Source of the DNA: BJGV01 sp964194745
GTDB taxonomy: Bacteria; Pseudomonadota; Gammaproteobacteria; Burkholderiales; Nitrosomonadaceae
Reading direction: 5' to 3'
Assembly: GCA_965248035.1 (NCBI GenBank)
Contig: OZ252054.1
Span: 1,798,001 to 1,862,000 of the forward strand
DNA length: 64,000 nucleotides
Shown here: in pieces, positions 1 to 8,268 of the stretch
Layout of the letters: each line of letters starts with the position of its first letter
Position numbering within the stretch: position 1 is the first letter of the stretch
Position numbers and translations under genes: made by a program
Notes under the pieces: generated by a model
The model's input: the letters and a program-made list of their open reading frames with translations, nothing else
What the model was told of the DNA's origin: nothing
Databases searched by the model: none

Positions 1-2
1 AG

Positions 3-3000
3 GTCGGGTTCACTGGTGAAGAAATCGGTGAGTGGGCGGCTAATGAGCGCAAGAAACTATCTCAAGTAGGATTTAGTGAGGTAGAGATTGATGCTGAGTT
101 CGGCCAAAAGGAACTTGACGGCAAAAAACTTAGCAAGCAGTTCACAGAAAGCTTCGAGAAAGCACAACAGCCAGAGGCAGAAGGTGGAGAACTAAGGCCG
201 GTTACGAATTTCGATGACGCTTTCTTTGCTGGATTTGGGTTCTCTGCATCTAGTTTAGCCGTGAAGAAACCAGAAACGATCTTATCAGAAGACGCGCCTA
301 GATCCTCCAGAATTGCATCAAATATCGGTACGTTAGCTGGAGACTTTCCGTTTATGGCTATAGGTGCACTTGCAGGGGCAGGTATCGGTGGGATCCCTGG
401 GGCTGTTATTGGTATGGGTGCCGCATTTGCTCTGCCAGAGGCATTCAGGGCTACTCTCATGGATGCTTATGAGAAGGGTGAGTTTACAAACTTCTCTGAA
501 GCATGGGACCGAATATCAGGCATATTTTTAGATACCGCTAAAGCTTGGGTAACGGGCGCTGCGACTGGAGGAGTGGGTGGCAAGGTTGGTCAAGTGCTCC
601 AGAAAAGTAGTCCAGCTCTTGCCTCTCCAGTGGTGCGAGAATCATTAAAGACGGCCTCAGAGATCAGCACTATGGTTACGGTAGGTAGTGCCCTGGAGGG
701 TCATGTACCTGATGCTGATGAGTTCATAGATGCAGCAATCGTTATTGGTGGATTGAAAGGGGCTACTCGCGTTGCTGAAAAGGGAAGGAATTTATATTTA
801 AAGACAGGCATTCGTTCGCGTGACTACATAGCTGACGCACAGAAAGATGTGACCATAACGCAGGATATGGCCTCTAAGAATATCGAGGTACCAAGGGCAT
901 ATCAAAAGATAGTTGGTGAGACCAAGCCAGAGACAAAAGTAGAGCCTACAAAGCAAGTTCCCGAGCCAGAAACAACAGGTAAGCTTGAATCAGCTAAGAA
1001 AGGGATTCTAGGAAAACTCAATATAGGCGGAGGTACTAAGAAAGATCCTCTAACTGTCGAACGTCTATATACGATGGTATTCAGTGACCTGAATCCAATT
1101 CGTCAGGCTGTAAAAGATGCGACTGGTAAGAAGGGACTTAAGGTTAGTGAAGATCCTGCAAAACTCGCTCAACTCTTACGTGGCGCTCCAGGCAAAGCAG
1201 ATCAGATGCTTGAGTTCTCTACATTTGATTTCAAAACGCTAAAGAATAATGGGAAATCGTTAAAGCAAGTTTTAGGTCCGGTTCGTGAGAACCTTAATGA
1301 CTTCCGTGCCTACATTACTTCCAAACGTGCTATCGAACTCGAAGGCAGGGATATTAAATCAGGCTTAGATATTGAGCAAGCAAAACAGGTTGTAAAGGGA
1401 GATGCCAAGTTTGAACCTATATTGAGAGAGTTAGTAGATTATCAGAATAGGGTAGCAGCTTATTTGCGTGACTCTGGCGTTTTATCTACTGAGTCATATA
1501 ACTTGATGCTCAAAGCTAATAAGGATTATGTGCCGTTTTATAGAATGATAGAGGAAGGTACTGGTCTTGGTAAGGGGCTCACTGTTAGAAACCCTATAAA
1601 GGCAATCAAGGGCTCTGAGCGTGATGTGATTGACCCTCTAGAGTCGATCATCAAGAACACTTATCTCTATACCACAATGGCAGAACGTAACGCTGTAGGG
1701 GTCAAGTTCATAAAGATGGCCAATGATTCTGGTAGATCACAAGACTTCATAAAGAAAGTAAAAACAGAAATAAAGGGCACTCAGATTGAAGAAGCTGAGA
1801 TGACTAGATTCTTAGAGCAACATGGTATTAAGAATCCACCAGCGGAACTCCTTACAGTGTTTAGGGCCATACGCTCACCCCTGGCTGAAAACGAAATAGC
1901 TGTTTTTGAGAATGGTAAGAGAACAGTATATGAAGTTGAACCTGATGTAGCCGCAGCGTTTAAAGCTGCTGATAATGAATCTGCTGGATTACTTATCAAG
2001 ATTCTATCAGTTCCAGCAAAGACTCTTAGAGCCGGTTCAGTTCTATCTCCAGATTTCATGATTCGAAACTTCGTACGAGATCAATCATCTGCTTTTGTAA
2101 TCTCTAAAGCAGGATATCGAATGGGTATTGATTTTGTAAAAGGCATGTTGTCGATAGCTAAGAAAGATGGTGATTTTCAGAACTGGCTTAAATCAGGCGG
2201 GGCGAACGCTGCTTTAGTTGCGATTGACAGACAGTATCTAAAGGAGAATGTCTTTAATCTAGCTGGCAAAACTGGATTGACCAGCAGGGCATGGAATGTA
2301 GCTAAAACACCACTTGAGATATTACGCATAGCATCAGAGTTGATAGAGAACTCTACCCGAGTAGGTGAATTTAAGCGTTCTGTTCGGGATAAAACTTCTA
2401 AGGCGGCAATACAAGAAGCTGGATTTTCATCAAGGGAAGTAACCCTAGATTTCTCACGCATTGGTTCAAAGATGCGCAGCTTGAACATGATCTCAGCATT
2501 CTTGAATGCTCATCTGCAGGGTGTTGATAGGGTGGCTAGAGCAATTGGTGGAAGGCCCGTAGCGACCATGGCAAAGATCGGGGCAAGCATCACACTTCCA
2601 TCTATTTTGTTATGGATGGAGAACAAAGATGATATTCGATGGAAGGGACTCAATCGTTGGGAGAAAGACTTATTTTGGATCGTTCTTACTGACGACACAA
2701 TATGGAGGATTCCAAAGCCATTTGAGCTAGGGGTTATATTCGGCAGCGTCCCAGAGAGAATATTAGAAGCGTACTATGCCGTCAATCCAGATGCATTCAA
2801 GGATATGGCTCAATCTATTCACCAAGCATTTACTCCTAACATGATGCCAACATTTGCGGCTCCAATTATTGAACAGTTTGCAAATAGAAGTCTGTTTACA
2901 GATAAGCCGTTGATACCTCATAGCTTGGAAAAAATGATGCCAGAGTATCAATACAACGACTACACCACAGAGACAACGAAAGCTCTAGGTGCGTTGATAG

Positions 3001-3575
3001 GTGCTTTCCCAGGGATGAAGAAAGAATCTATCAGTGAGAATGACATCTTTACTGGTGGTGTGGCGAGAGCACTTACCACCCCCATCTTAATGGAAAATTA
3101 TTTACGCGCATGGACAGGTGGTTTGGGTACTTATGCGCTGAAGATAGCAGATAAAGCTCTCAGGGAAGCAGGAGTAGTACCTGATCCCGTAAAACCAGCC
3201 TCAACACTTGCTGATGTACCTGTGGTAAAGGCTTTTATTATCAGGTATCCATCTGCATCAAATCAACATATTCAGGACTTCTATGATGCATATGCGGAGC
3301 GTGTTAGGACTAACACAACGTTCATGAGCAAAGCAGAGGAGGGAGATGTTGAGGCAACGCAGAAGGTTTTGGAGTTTGATAATGAAGCATTAATAAGATT
3401 CGATGGGATCAAGGACACATTGACTGAGCATTCTAAATTGATTCGATTGGTAACCAAAGATCCTGAATCCACACCAGAGGACAAGAGGCAGATCATCGAC
3501 ACGCTCTATTTTCGAATGATAGAGATAGCTAAGTTGGCCAATGAAGACTTGAAGGCAATGAATAAAGGAAATTAA
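3..3575 (+). CDS. Phage internal virion / large polyvalent protein, 5' truncated by window edge
   Basis: The frame is open from base 3, so the start lies outside the window; the GTG at 261 is only an internal candidate. More than 1,190 codons are visible. Glycine/alanine-rich hydrophobic stretches come early (about 345-460), followed by long helical, lysine- and glutamate-rich segments. A block encoded around 2035-2090 (SPDFMIRNFVRD) resembles the LPD38 type of large polyvalent protein domain found in very large phage proteins thought to enter the cell with the DNA. The tail-fibre gene starts 2 bases after its stop, consistent with the structural module of a podovirus-like temperate phage. 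The LPD38 assignment is from memory of the family and needs a profile search; phage origin is firm from context. Confidence 0.65.
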   Translation, partial: VGFTGEEIGEWAANERKKLSQVGFSEVEIDAEFGQKELDGKKLSKQFTESFEKAQQPEAEGGELRPVTNFDDAFFAGFGFSASSLAVKKPETILSEDAPRSSRIASNIGTLAGDFPFMAIGALAGAGIGGIPGAVIGMGAAFALPEAFRATLMDAYEKGEFTNFSEAWDRISGIFLDTAKAWVTGAATGGVGGKVGQVLQKSSPALASPVVRESLKTASEISTMVTVGSALEGHVPDADEFIDAAIVIGGLKGATRVAEKGRNLYLKTGIRSRDYIADAQKDVTITQDMASKNIEVPRAYQKIVGETKPETKVEPTKQVPEPETTGKLESAKKGILGKLNIGGGTKKDPLTVERLYTMVFSDLNPIRQAVKDATGKKGLKVSEDPAKLAQLLRGAPGKADQMLEFSTFDFKTLKNNGKSLKQVLGPVRENLNDFRAYITSKRAIELEGRDIKSGLDIEQAKQVVKGDAKFEPILRELVDYQNRVAAYLRDSGVLSTESYNLMLKANKDYVPFYRMIEEGTGLGKGLTVRNPIKAIKGSERDVIDPLESIIKNTYLYTTMAERNAVGVKFIKMANDSGRSQDFIKKVKTEIKGTQIEEAEMTRFLEQHGIKNPPAELLTVFRAIRSPLAENEIAVFENGKRTVYEVEPDVAAAFKAADNESAGLLIKILSVPAKTLRAGSVLSPDFMIRNFVRDQSSAFVISKAGYRMGIDFVKGMLSIAKKDGDFQNWLKSGGANAALVAIDRQYLKENVFNLAGKTGLTSRAWNVAKTPLEILRIASELIENSTRVGEFKRSVRDKTSKAAIQEAGFSSREVTLDFSRIGSKMRSLNMISAFLNAHLQGVDRVARAIGGRPVATMAKIGASITLPSILLWMENKDDIRWKGLNRWEKDLFWIVLTDDTIWRIPKPFELGVIFGSVPERILEAYYAVNPDAFKDMAQSIHQAFTPNMMPTFAAPIIEQFANRSLFTDKPLIPHSLEKMMPEYQYNDYTTETTKALGALIGAFPGMKKESISENDIFTGGVARALTTPILMENYLRAWTGGLGTYALKIADKALREAGVVPDPVKPASTLADVPVVKAFIIRYPSASNQHIQDFYDAYAERVRTNTTFMSKAEEGDVEATQKVLEFDNEALIRFDGIKDTLTEHSKLIRLVTKDPESTPEDKRQIIDTLYFRMIEIAKLANEDLKAMNKGN

Positions 3576-3577
3576 TT

Positions 3578-5020
3578 ATGACTATTTCATCGACTATAAA
3601 TCGGAAGGAATATACGGGCAACGGATCTACTACCTCGTTTTCTTTTCCGTACTCTGTTCTTTTAGCAGCAGACTTAAAAGTGTATCAGGCTGGCGTCCTA
3701 AAGACGCTGACAACACACTATACATTATCTGGTACAGCTCCTTATACAAACGGGACGAACGTTCAGTTTCTTGTGGCGCCTGCTAGTGCCGAGTCAATTG
3801 TAATCTTACGTGATCCAGCTTTAACACAATTACTGGATCTATTAATTAATAGCGCACTTCCAGCAGATGAACTAGAGAAGTCTTATGACCTGCTGACTAT
3901 GTTGCAACAAAGATTGTCAGAACGGGTTGATAGATCATTTCATTTCTCAGATACCGATGTTTCTGGAGCATCACTTGAGCTACCCATACCGGCAGCATTA
4001 AGGTTAATAGGATGGGATGCTGACGGACTCGCACTTGTTAATTACTCGACACTTTCTGGAAGTATACTGGCTTCCTCATATATAGGGACTTTACTTGTTG
4101 CGATAGATGCTGCCGCTGCGCGCGCTGTTCTTGGTGCCATTTCAATTGACGGTGGAAGCATTATCAAATCACTAACGCCTTTTATTTTAGAGGGTGCGGT
4201 TGAAAACGGATTTGAAACATCTATCAAATTAATAGAGCCAACTAAAGACAATGATATTGAGATACCAAACATCAATGCCAGGATTTGGAATCTGCCTGCT
4301 GGTCTAGGTCCACTTCCTTTTTCTGGCTCTAGTATTCCCGAAGGATGGTTAGAATGTAATGGTGCTGCCGTGTCCAGAACCACGTATGCAGCCTTGTTCG
4401 CAGTAATTAGTACTACTTGGGGTGCCGGTGACGGTTCCACTACGTTCAATATTCCAGATATGCGTGGGCGTTCTCCTATTGGAGTGGGTAGAGGTACAGC
4501 TACTGAAAGTGGTGTTGATGGTGATGTGACCCTTGCATCTGAAAGATTAAGAGTGCCATCTAATAACAAGAAATGGATTACCGGTATGCCGGTAGTGTTC
4601 AATCTTACCAGTGGCACGATTACCCCGCTTGTTTCTTCCACGACTTACTATGTAATCAGGATTAGTGCTACCGGTATTCAGCTTGCTACCACTCTGGCGA
4701 ATGCTCAAAACGTCGTATCAATTAATTTCACCGCCAAATCAAATCCTGTTTGGGATATTACGCATTCTTTCCAAACTAGAACTCTAGGTGACCAAGGAGG
4801 CGAAGAATCCCACGCAGCGTTAAAGACAGAGACTTTAGCTCATACCCATAATGTGGGGCATGCGCAATCGCAGTGGATAGGGCAGGGATCAGTTACTAGT
4901 AACTTTGCCGGTAATGCAGCACCAACAACCAACCCACAAGCAACTTCATCTGTAGGCGGAAATAAAGCTGCAAATATTATGCAGCCTTTTGCTGTAACTA
5001 AATACATTATAAGTTATTAA
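3578..5020 (+). CDS. Phage tail fibre with T7-type N-terminus and tail-collar domain
   Basis: A 480-residue protein. Residues 1-130 look like the T7 tail-fibre N-terminal domain that attaches to the tail: an early YTGNGSTTSFSFPY segment, then a DPALTQLLDL/ERVDRSF region. Around residues 245-305 comes a phage tail collar domain (PEGWLECNGAAVSRTTYAALFAV, then FNIPDMRGRSPIGVG), typical of fibre tips. The C-terminus has His/Gly/Asn-rich blocks and ends in the KYIISY-type terminus common to collar proteins. It probably binds the host surface. It follows the virion-protein gene with a 2-base gap, so the two are co-transcribed. A microvariable insert of about 70 residues sits within the collar region (roughly 320-400). 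Confidence 0.85.
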   Translation: MTISSTINRKEYTGNGSTTSFSFPYSVLLAADLKVYQAGVLKTLTTHYTLSGTAPYTNGTNVQFLVAPASAESIVILRDPALTQLLDLLINSALPADELEKSYDLLTMLQQRLSERVDRSFHFSDTDVSGASLELPIPAALRLIGWDADGLALVNYSTLSGSILASSYIGTLLVAIDAAAARAVLGAISIDGGSIIKSLTPFILEGAVENGFETSIKLIEPTKDNDIEIPNINARIWNLPAGLGPLPFSGSSIPEGWLECNGAAVSRTTYAALFAVISTTWGAGDGSTTFNIPDMRGRSPIGVGRGTATESGVDGDVTLASERLRVPSNNKKWITGMPVVFNLTSGTITPLVSSTTYYVIRISATGIQLATTLANAQNVVSINFTAKSNPVWDITHSFQTRTLGDQGGEESHAALKTETLAHTHNVGHAQSQWIGQGSVTSNFAGNAAPTTNPQATSSVGGNKAANIMQPFAVTKYIISY

Positions 5021-5184
5021 ACATGAGCCACCAACCATTTAAAAACAGGCAATCGACCAAACCGCTCATGAAACCATTTAAAGACCAAGCGATGTTATTT
5101 TTTATATTGTGTGATTGACATGGATACGGGTGATGGTCGTGCGCCTATCGACCGGTCGGATAATCCGGATTTGAGGAGGTAGCA

Positions 5185-5457
5185 ATGCAAGGGGTAGAAC
5201 ACGTTAGTACAGCAACAAAATCAGCTTATTCCAGCTCTGGAATCCTGGGATTTTTGAGTCTATTTACGCTCAATGAGTGGGCGTTAATTGCAGCAATGGT
5301 AATAGGAGCTGCAACTTATTTTACTAATTTATTTTTTAAGATCAGGGAGGACAGGAGAAAAACAAGAGCTGATAAAAGAGCAGACGAGTTGCACCGCATT
5401 AGCGGAATGAATAAGGAGGACAGAGAAGTCTCTAGTAAAAACATAGATGTTGTTTAA
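5185..5457 (+). CDS. Phage holin (HP1-like)
   Basis: A 90-residue protein with a hydrophobic segment at about residues 20-52 (NEWALIAAMVIGAATYFTNLFF) followed by a strongly basic, hydrophilic tail (KIREDRRKTRADKRADE). This layout is that of small phage holins such as the HP1 family, which make lethal holes in the inner membrane and time lysis. The start is supported by a strong Shine-Dalgarno, GAGGAGG, 6 bases upstream. It opens the lysis cassette: two more small membrane proteins, the endolysin and spanins follow within 900 bases. The family name is tentative; the holin role rests on topology and position. Confidence 0.7.
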   Translation: MQGVEHVSTATKSAYSSSGILGFLSLFTLNEWALIAAMVIGAATYFTNLFFKIREDRRKTRADKRADELHRISGMNKEDREVSSKNIDVV

Positions 5458-5477
5458 TTAATTATAAGGAGTAAATC

Positions 5478-5657
5478 ATGGCAATAACTTTAGAAACCGT
5501 AGAAAAGAAAATACGCGAGCTGGATACAAAGTTTGACAACCTGGCAGATAAAGGACTGAATGCATGGGCCAGGAAATCGTATTCGGCATGGATCATGCTC
5601 GGTGTGGTAGTGGTGCTGCCACTGATTGGCGTGGTGGTCGGGTATAACTTGAAGTAA
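5478..5657 (+). CDS. Small membrane protein of the lysis cassette
   Basis: A 59-residue gene. Residues 1-33 are hydrophilic and coiled-coil-like (ETVEKKIRELDTKFDNLADK), and a C-terminal transmembrane segment follows at about 38-57 (WIMLGVVVVLPLIGVVVGY). It has a clear AAGGAG ribosome-binding site 7 bases before the ATG. Its stop overlaps the next ATG (TAATG), showing translational coupling inside the lysis operon. No family is recognised. A tail-anchored protein of this size next to a holin could be an antiholin or second holin; that is inference from position only. Confidence 0.6.
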   Translation: MAITLETVEKKIRELDTKFDNLADKGLNAWARKSYSAWIMLGVVVVLPLIGVVVGYNLK

Positions 5658-5881
5658 TGTCCAACTGGCTTAAGTCTCAATTCGAGCACGGCGTGCTCAT
5701 GCGGCGCATCGTTCTTATTTGGGCAATGGGGATTACAACCTACACATTGCGCTGGACACTTGATTTTGCAGATACCAATGCAGCCAGCGCCCAGGCGGCT
5801 TTCATTATTGCCAGTGTCTGGGCTCCCATAACAGCGGTACTAGGCTGGCTCTTTGGCAGCTATACAAAATCGAGGCAATAA
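5657..5881 (+). CDS. Small two-TM phage membrane protein
   Basis: A 74-residue protein with two hydrophobic segments, about residues 14-34 (MRRIVLIWAMGITTYTLRW) and 43-68 (AAFIIASVWAPITAVLGWLFGSY), and a basic C-terminus (TKSRQ). It starts in the TAATG overlap with the preceding gene, and its own stop overlaps the endolysin ATG in the same way, so it is translated as part of a tightly coupled lysis operon. Possibly a second holin or pinholin/antiholin. Family not recognised. Confidence 0.6.
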   Translation: MSNWLKSQFEHGVLMRRIVLIWAMGITTYTLRWTLDFADTNAASAQAAFIIASVWAPITAVLGWLFGSYTKSRQ

Positions 5882-6318
5882 TGAAAATCAGCCGGAACGG
5901 AATTGATCTGATTAAAGAGTTCGAGGGCATAAGACTCAGGGCGTATATTCCAGTGAAAGGTGATATTCCCACTATTGGATATGGATCTACTCAAGATGTG
6001 AAGATGGGGGACATGATCAGTATGGTGGAAGCCGGTAATTTGTTGAAAAAAGATTTGGCTCGTTATGTTTCGTGTGTGAGCAAGTATATGACCGTTCCAG
6101 TCAATCAAAATCAATTCGATGCGTGTGTCAGCTTTGCTTTTAATCTTGGTTGTGCGGCTTTCAGGAAATCCACCTTATTAAAAAGAATCAATGCAAAACA
6201 ATTCAGGGAAGCATCTGATCAGTTCCCCTTGTGGAACAGGGCAGGGGGTAGGGTGCTGGCCGGATTAACCAGGCGCAGAAATGCCGAGCGTGATTTGTTC
6301 TTACGGGCGGCAGCATGA
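5881..6318 (+). CDS. Phage endolysin, GH24 lysozyme
   Basis: A 145-residue muramidase of the T4/P21 lysozyme family that cuts the glycan strands of peptidoglycan. The N-terminal FEGIRLRAY carries the catalytic Glu (E15), and TIGYGST follows with T31. The Asp usual in this loop is not at its normal place (proline at 24); D28 nearby may stand in. The rest is typical of the family (QFDACVSFAFNLG, then WNRAGGRVLAGLTRRRNAE). There is no obvious signal peptide or SAR segment, so it should depend on the holin for release. It starts within the stop of the upstream gene and overlaps the spanin gene by 4 bases. Confidence 0.9.
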   Translation: MKISRNGIDLIKEFEGIRLRAYIPVKGDIPTIGYGSTQDVKMGDMISMVEAGNLLKKDLARYVSCVSKYMTVPVNQNQFDACVSFAFNLGCAAFRKSTLLKRINAKQFREASDQFPLWNRAGGRVLAGLTRRRNAERDLFLRAAA

Positions 6319-6917
6319 TCGCCGCCGGTTTCTTCACAATAAAAACTCTTCTCAAGGTGACCGCCTGGGCGGTGGTGATATTGGCCATCGCCGGATCGAT
6401 AGCCTGGACGGTCAATTACTTTTATCAGACGGGATATGTCAGTGGCAATGATGCGTCTGAGTCCAGGTGGGAGAAGAAACACGCGAAGGCTATGGAACTC
6501 AAGGCGTACAACTACAAAACCCTGTTGGAAACATTACGCAACCGAGAAACCGAATTTGGCGAGATAGTTGACGCGCTGGCCGGTTCACATAATGAGGATC
6601 AAAAAAATGCGGAACGTGGCAGAGAAATGGCTGTTGATGCTGCTCTTACTGGTGCTTTCAAGTTGTACGACCCTACCCGAAAGTGGCAAGGAACTGGACA
6701 GCGGGCTAACCACGGAGGAAATGGCACAGAAGCCAAACTACCAGGCACCGCCCCCGGATCTGATGGAGCCGCCGAGGGGGAATTATCTCCTGAATTTACG
6801 GCGTTTCTCGCAAGGGAAGCAATCAGGGCAGACGGAACTACCGACAAACTAACCAAGTTGCAGGTCTACACGAGGGAATTATTTAAACAGTGTAGCGGCA
6901 GAAAATTGTTGTATTAA
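6315..6917 (+). CDS. Rz-like inner-membrane spanin
   Basis: A 200-residue protein with one N-terminal transmembrane segment (about 10-36, LLKVTAWAVVILAIAGSIAW), then a periplasmic helical region (about 48-105). This is the i-spanin layout: inner-membrane anchored, pairing with an outer-membrane lipoprotein to fuse the two membranes in the last step of lysis. The start overlaps the endolysin stop by 4 bases. A complete o-spanin lipoprotein gene lies inside it in the +1 frame. Beyond about residue 115 the protein is low in structure and Gly/Pro-rich, as expected where the second frame constrains it. The stop falls inside a 17-bp tandem repeat, so the extreme C-terminus may be altered. Confidence 0.75.
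   Translation: MIAAGFFTIKTLLKVTAWAVVILAIAGSIAWTVNYFYQTGYVSGNDASESRWEKKHAKAMELKAYNYKTLLETLRNRETEFGEIVDALAGSHNEDQKNAERGREMAVDAALTGAFKLYDPTRKWQGTGQRANHGGNGTEAKLPGTAPGSDGAAEGELSPEFTAFLAREAIRADGTTDKLTKLQVYTRELFKQCSGRKLLY
6607..6852 (+). CDS. Rz1-like outer-membrane lipoprotein spanin nested in Rz
   Basis: An 81-residue ORF in the +1 frame wholly inside the Rz-like gene. After a short basic start it has a hydrophobic signal segment ending in a lipobox (LVLSSC), so the cysteine should be lipidated. The mature part is short and proline-rich (NYQAPPPDLMEPP), the hallmark of Rz1 o-spanins. The start is either ATG 6607 (just before the signal segment) or ATG 6592; the former gives the shorter n-region and is preferred. 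Nested Rz/Rz1 pairs are well known in lambda-like phages, and the position here matches. Confidence 0.8.
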   Translation: MRNVAEKWLLMLLLLVLSSCTTLPESGKELDSGLTTEEMAQKPNYQAPPPDLMEPPRGNYLLNLRRFSQGKQSGQTELPTN

Positions 6918-6935
6918 TAAAATTGTTGTATTAAT
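6902..6935 (+). repeat. 17-bp perfect tandem duplication at the phage/IS junction
   Basis: Two adjacent copies of AAAATTGTTGTATTAAT (6902-6918, 6919-6935). The first copy holds the stop codon of the spanin gene; the second leads straight into the 5'-truncated transposase remnant. It marks the boundary of phage and IS sequence and probably arose by slippage or at a recombination joint. Confidence 0.85.
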
Positions 6936-7292
6936 AAAGATGCTATTCATTCCAATGTTCAGGTAGGTGCCCAATTATATACGGATGACCACAGGGGGTA
7001 TTGTGGGCTAAACAGTATCTTTTATCGACACCAGAGCGTTAATCATTCAGCTAAGGAATACGTCAACGGCATGGCTCATACCAACGGGATTGAAAGTGTG
7101 TGGGCAGTATTGAAACGAGGTTATAACGGCGTTTATCATAATATGAGTATGAAACATTTACACAGATATGTAGATGAATTCATATTTCGTTTGAATGAAG
7201 TGGATGTAAAAGTACATACATTAGAGAGGATTAATAGTTTAGTAGATCAGAGTGTAGGTAAGAGATTGACGTATGAGGAATTAATTGCATGA
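6921..7292 (+). pseudogene. IS1595-type (ISXO2-like) transposase, C-terminal remnant
   Basis: The open frame gives about 123 residues matching the C-terminal half of an ISXO2-like DDE transposase. LYTDDHRGY carries the second catalytic Asp, and HTNGIESVWAVLKRGYNGVYH carries the Glu of the triad with its usual neighbours. The zinc-ribbon N-terminus and first Asp are missing. The frame has no start until ATG 7071, and the upstream edge is the 17-bp repeat next to the phage spanin, so this is a broken element. No terminal inverted repeat could be made out downstream before the restriction gene at 7369. Confidence 0.8.
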
Positions 7293-7368
7293 AAGAAACA
7301 AGAGAAAAATGAGCGTAAGAAGAATAATAAATGATTTATGAAAAGTTAATATTAACTCCACTATTATT

Positions 7369-8082
7369 ATGATTGAAAAAAACTTTGTCGAAATAGGAAT
7401 TAGTCAAAATCATATAGAAATTTCTAATGATGGTAAAAAGATAACCTATGTTAGTCAAAATAAAACTTATAAATTTTCTGATCCTGAAGAAAAAGTAAGA
7501 GCAGAATACTATGTTGAATTAATTGAAAGGTATCAATATAGCCCAAGTAAAATAAATTTTGAAGTAATAGTTCCCAGAAGAACGCCTTATGATTTTGCCG
7601 ATATGGTTATTTTTGAAGATGATAATCAAAAAAAACCATATGTAGTCATTGAATGTAAAAGAGATGGTATTTCTGACGCAGAATTTGATCAAGCTATAGA
7701 ACAATCTTTTGGTAATACACATTCTTTAGGGGCGTTATTTACGGGTATTGTCGCTGGTAATACACGTAGATTTTTTGATGTAAAAAAACATGATCAACTA
7801 GAAAGGGAAAAAAATGTTATTGCGGATATACCAATTAATTTTGGTAAAGTCCAAAATTTTAGATACAAGAAGGGAGATAAAGATTGGGATATAAAACCAG
7901 TTCAAAAAAATAGTTTAATCCGTATTTTAGAGAAATGTAATAGTACATTATGGGATGGTGGGAAAATGGCCCCCATTGATGCCTTTGACGAATTAAGTAA
8001 AATTATTTTTATAAAAATTCGTGATGAACAGATAGCTAGAAAGAAGGGTTCTCCATATGACTTTCAAATAAAAACACATTAA
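7369..8082 (+). pseudogene. Type I/IIG-like restriction-modification protein, N-terminal nuclease part (before in-frame stop)
   Basis: A 237-residue ORF with an HsdR-N/PD-(D/E)XK-like nuclease core: D78 in PYDFADMVIF and E95-x-K97 in YVVIECKRD. It then continues into the linker helices that normally lead to an N6-adenine methylase domain. A TAA at 8080-8082 ends it, and the same reading frame resumes at once (TAESVNKRIIKLYDD) and runs to 9888 with no shift. A one-base change, for example GAA to TAA, would explain the stop. Base composition is far more AT-rich than the neighbours, a sign of transfer. The domain alone might still be made as a separate nuclease polypeptide. Confidence 0.7.
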
Positions 8083-8268
8083 ACTGCTGAATCAGTTAAT
8101 AAAAGAATTATCAAACTTTATGATGATGCAAAAAATATTGATCCAGAAGTTTTTGCAGATGCAATTAAAAGCCCCGCTTCAAAAATATTTACCGTTATAA
8201 ATCATTTACAAAGTGTAAATCTATCAAAAACTGATTTAGATACAAAAGGTGTAGCGTTTGAAAAATTT

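Noticed and set aside
4042..4641. 199-codon minus-strand frame inside the tail-fibre gene
   Set aside because: Lies entirely opposite a well-supported gene with tail-collar motifs; its translation resembles nothing.
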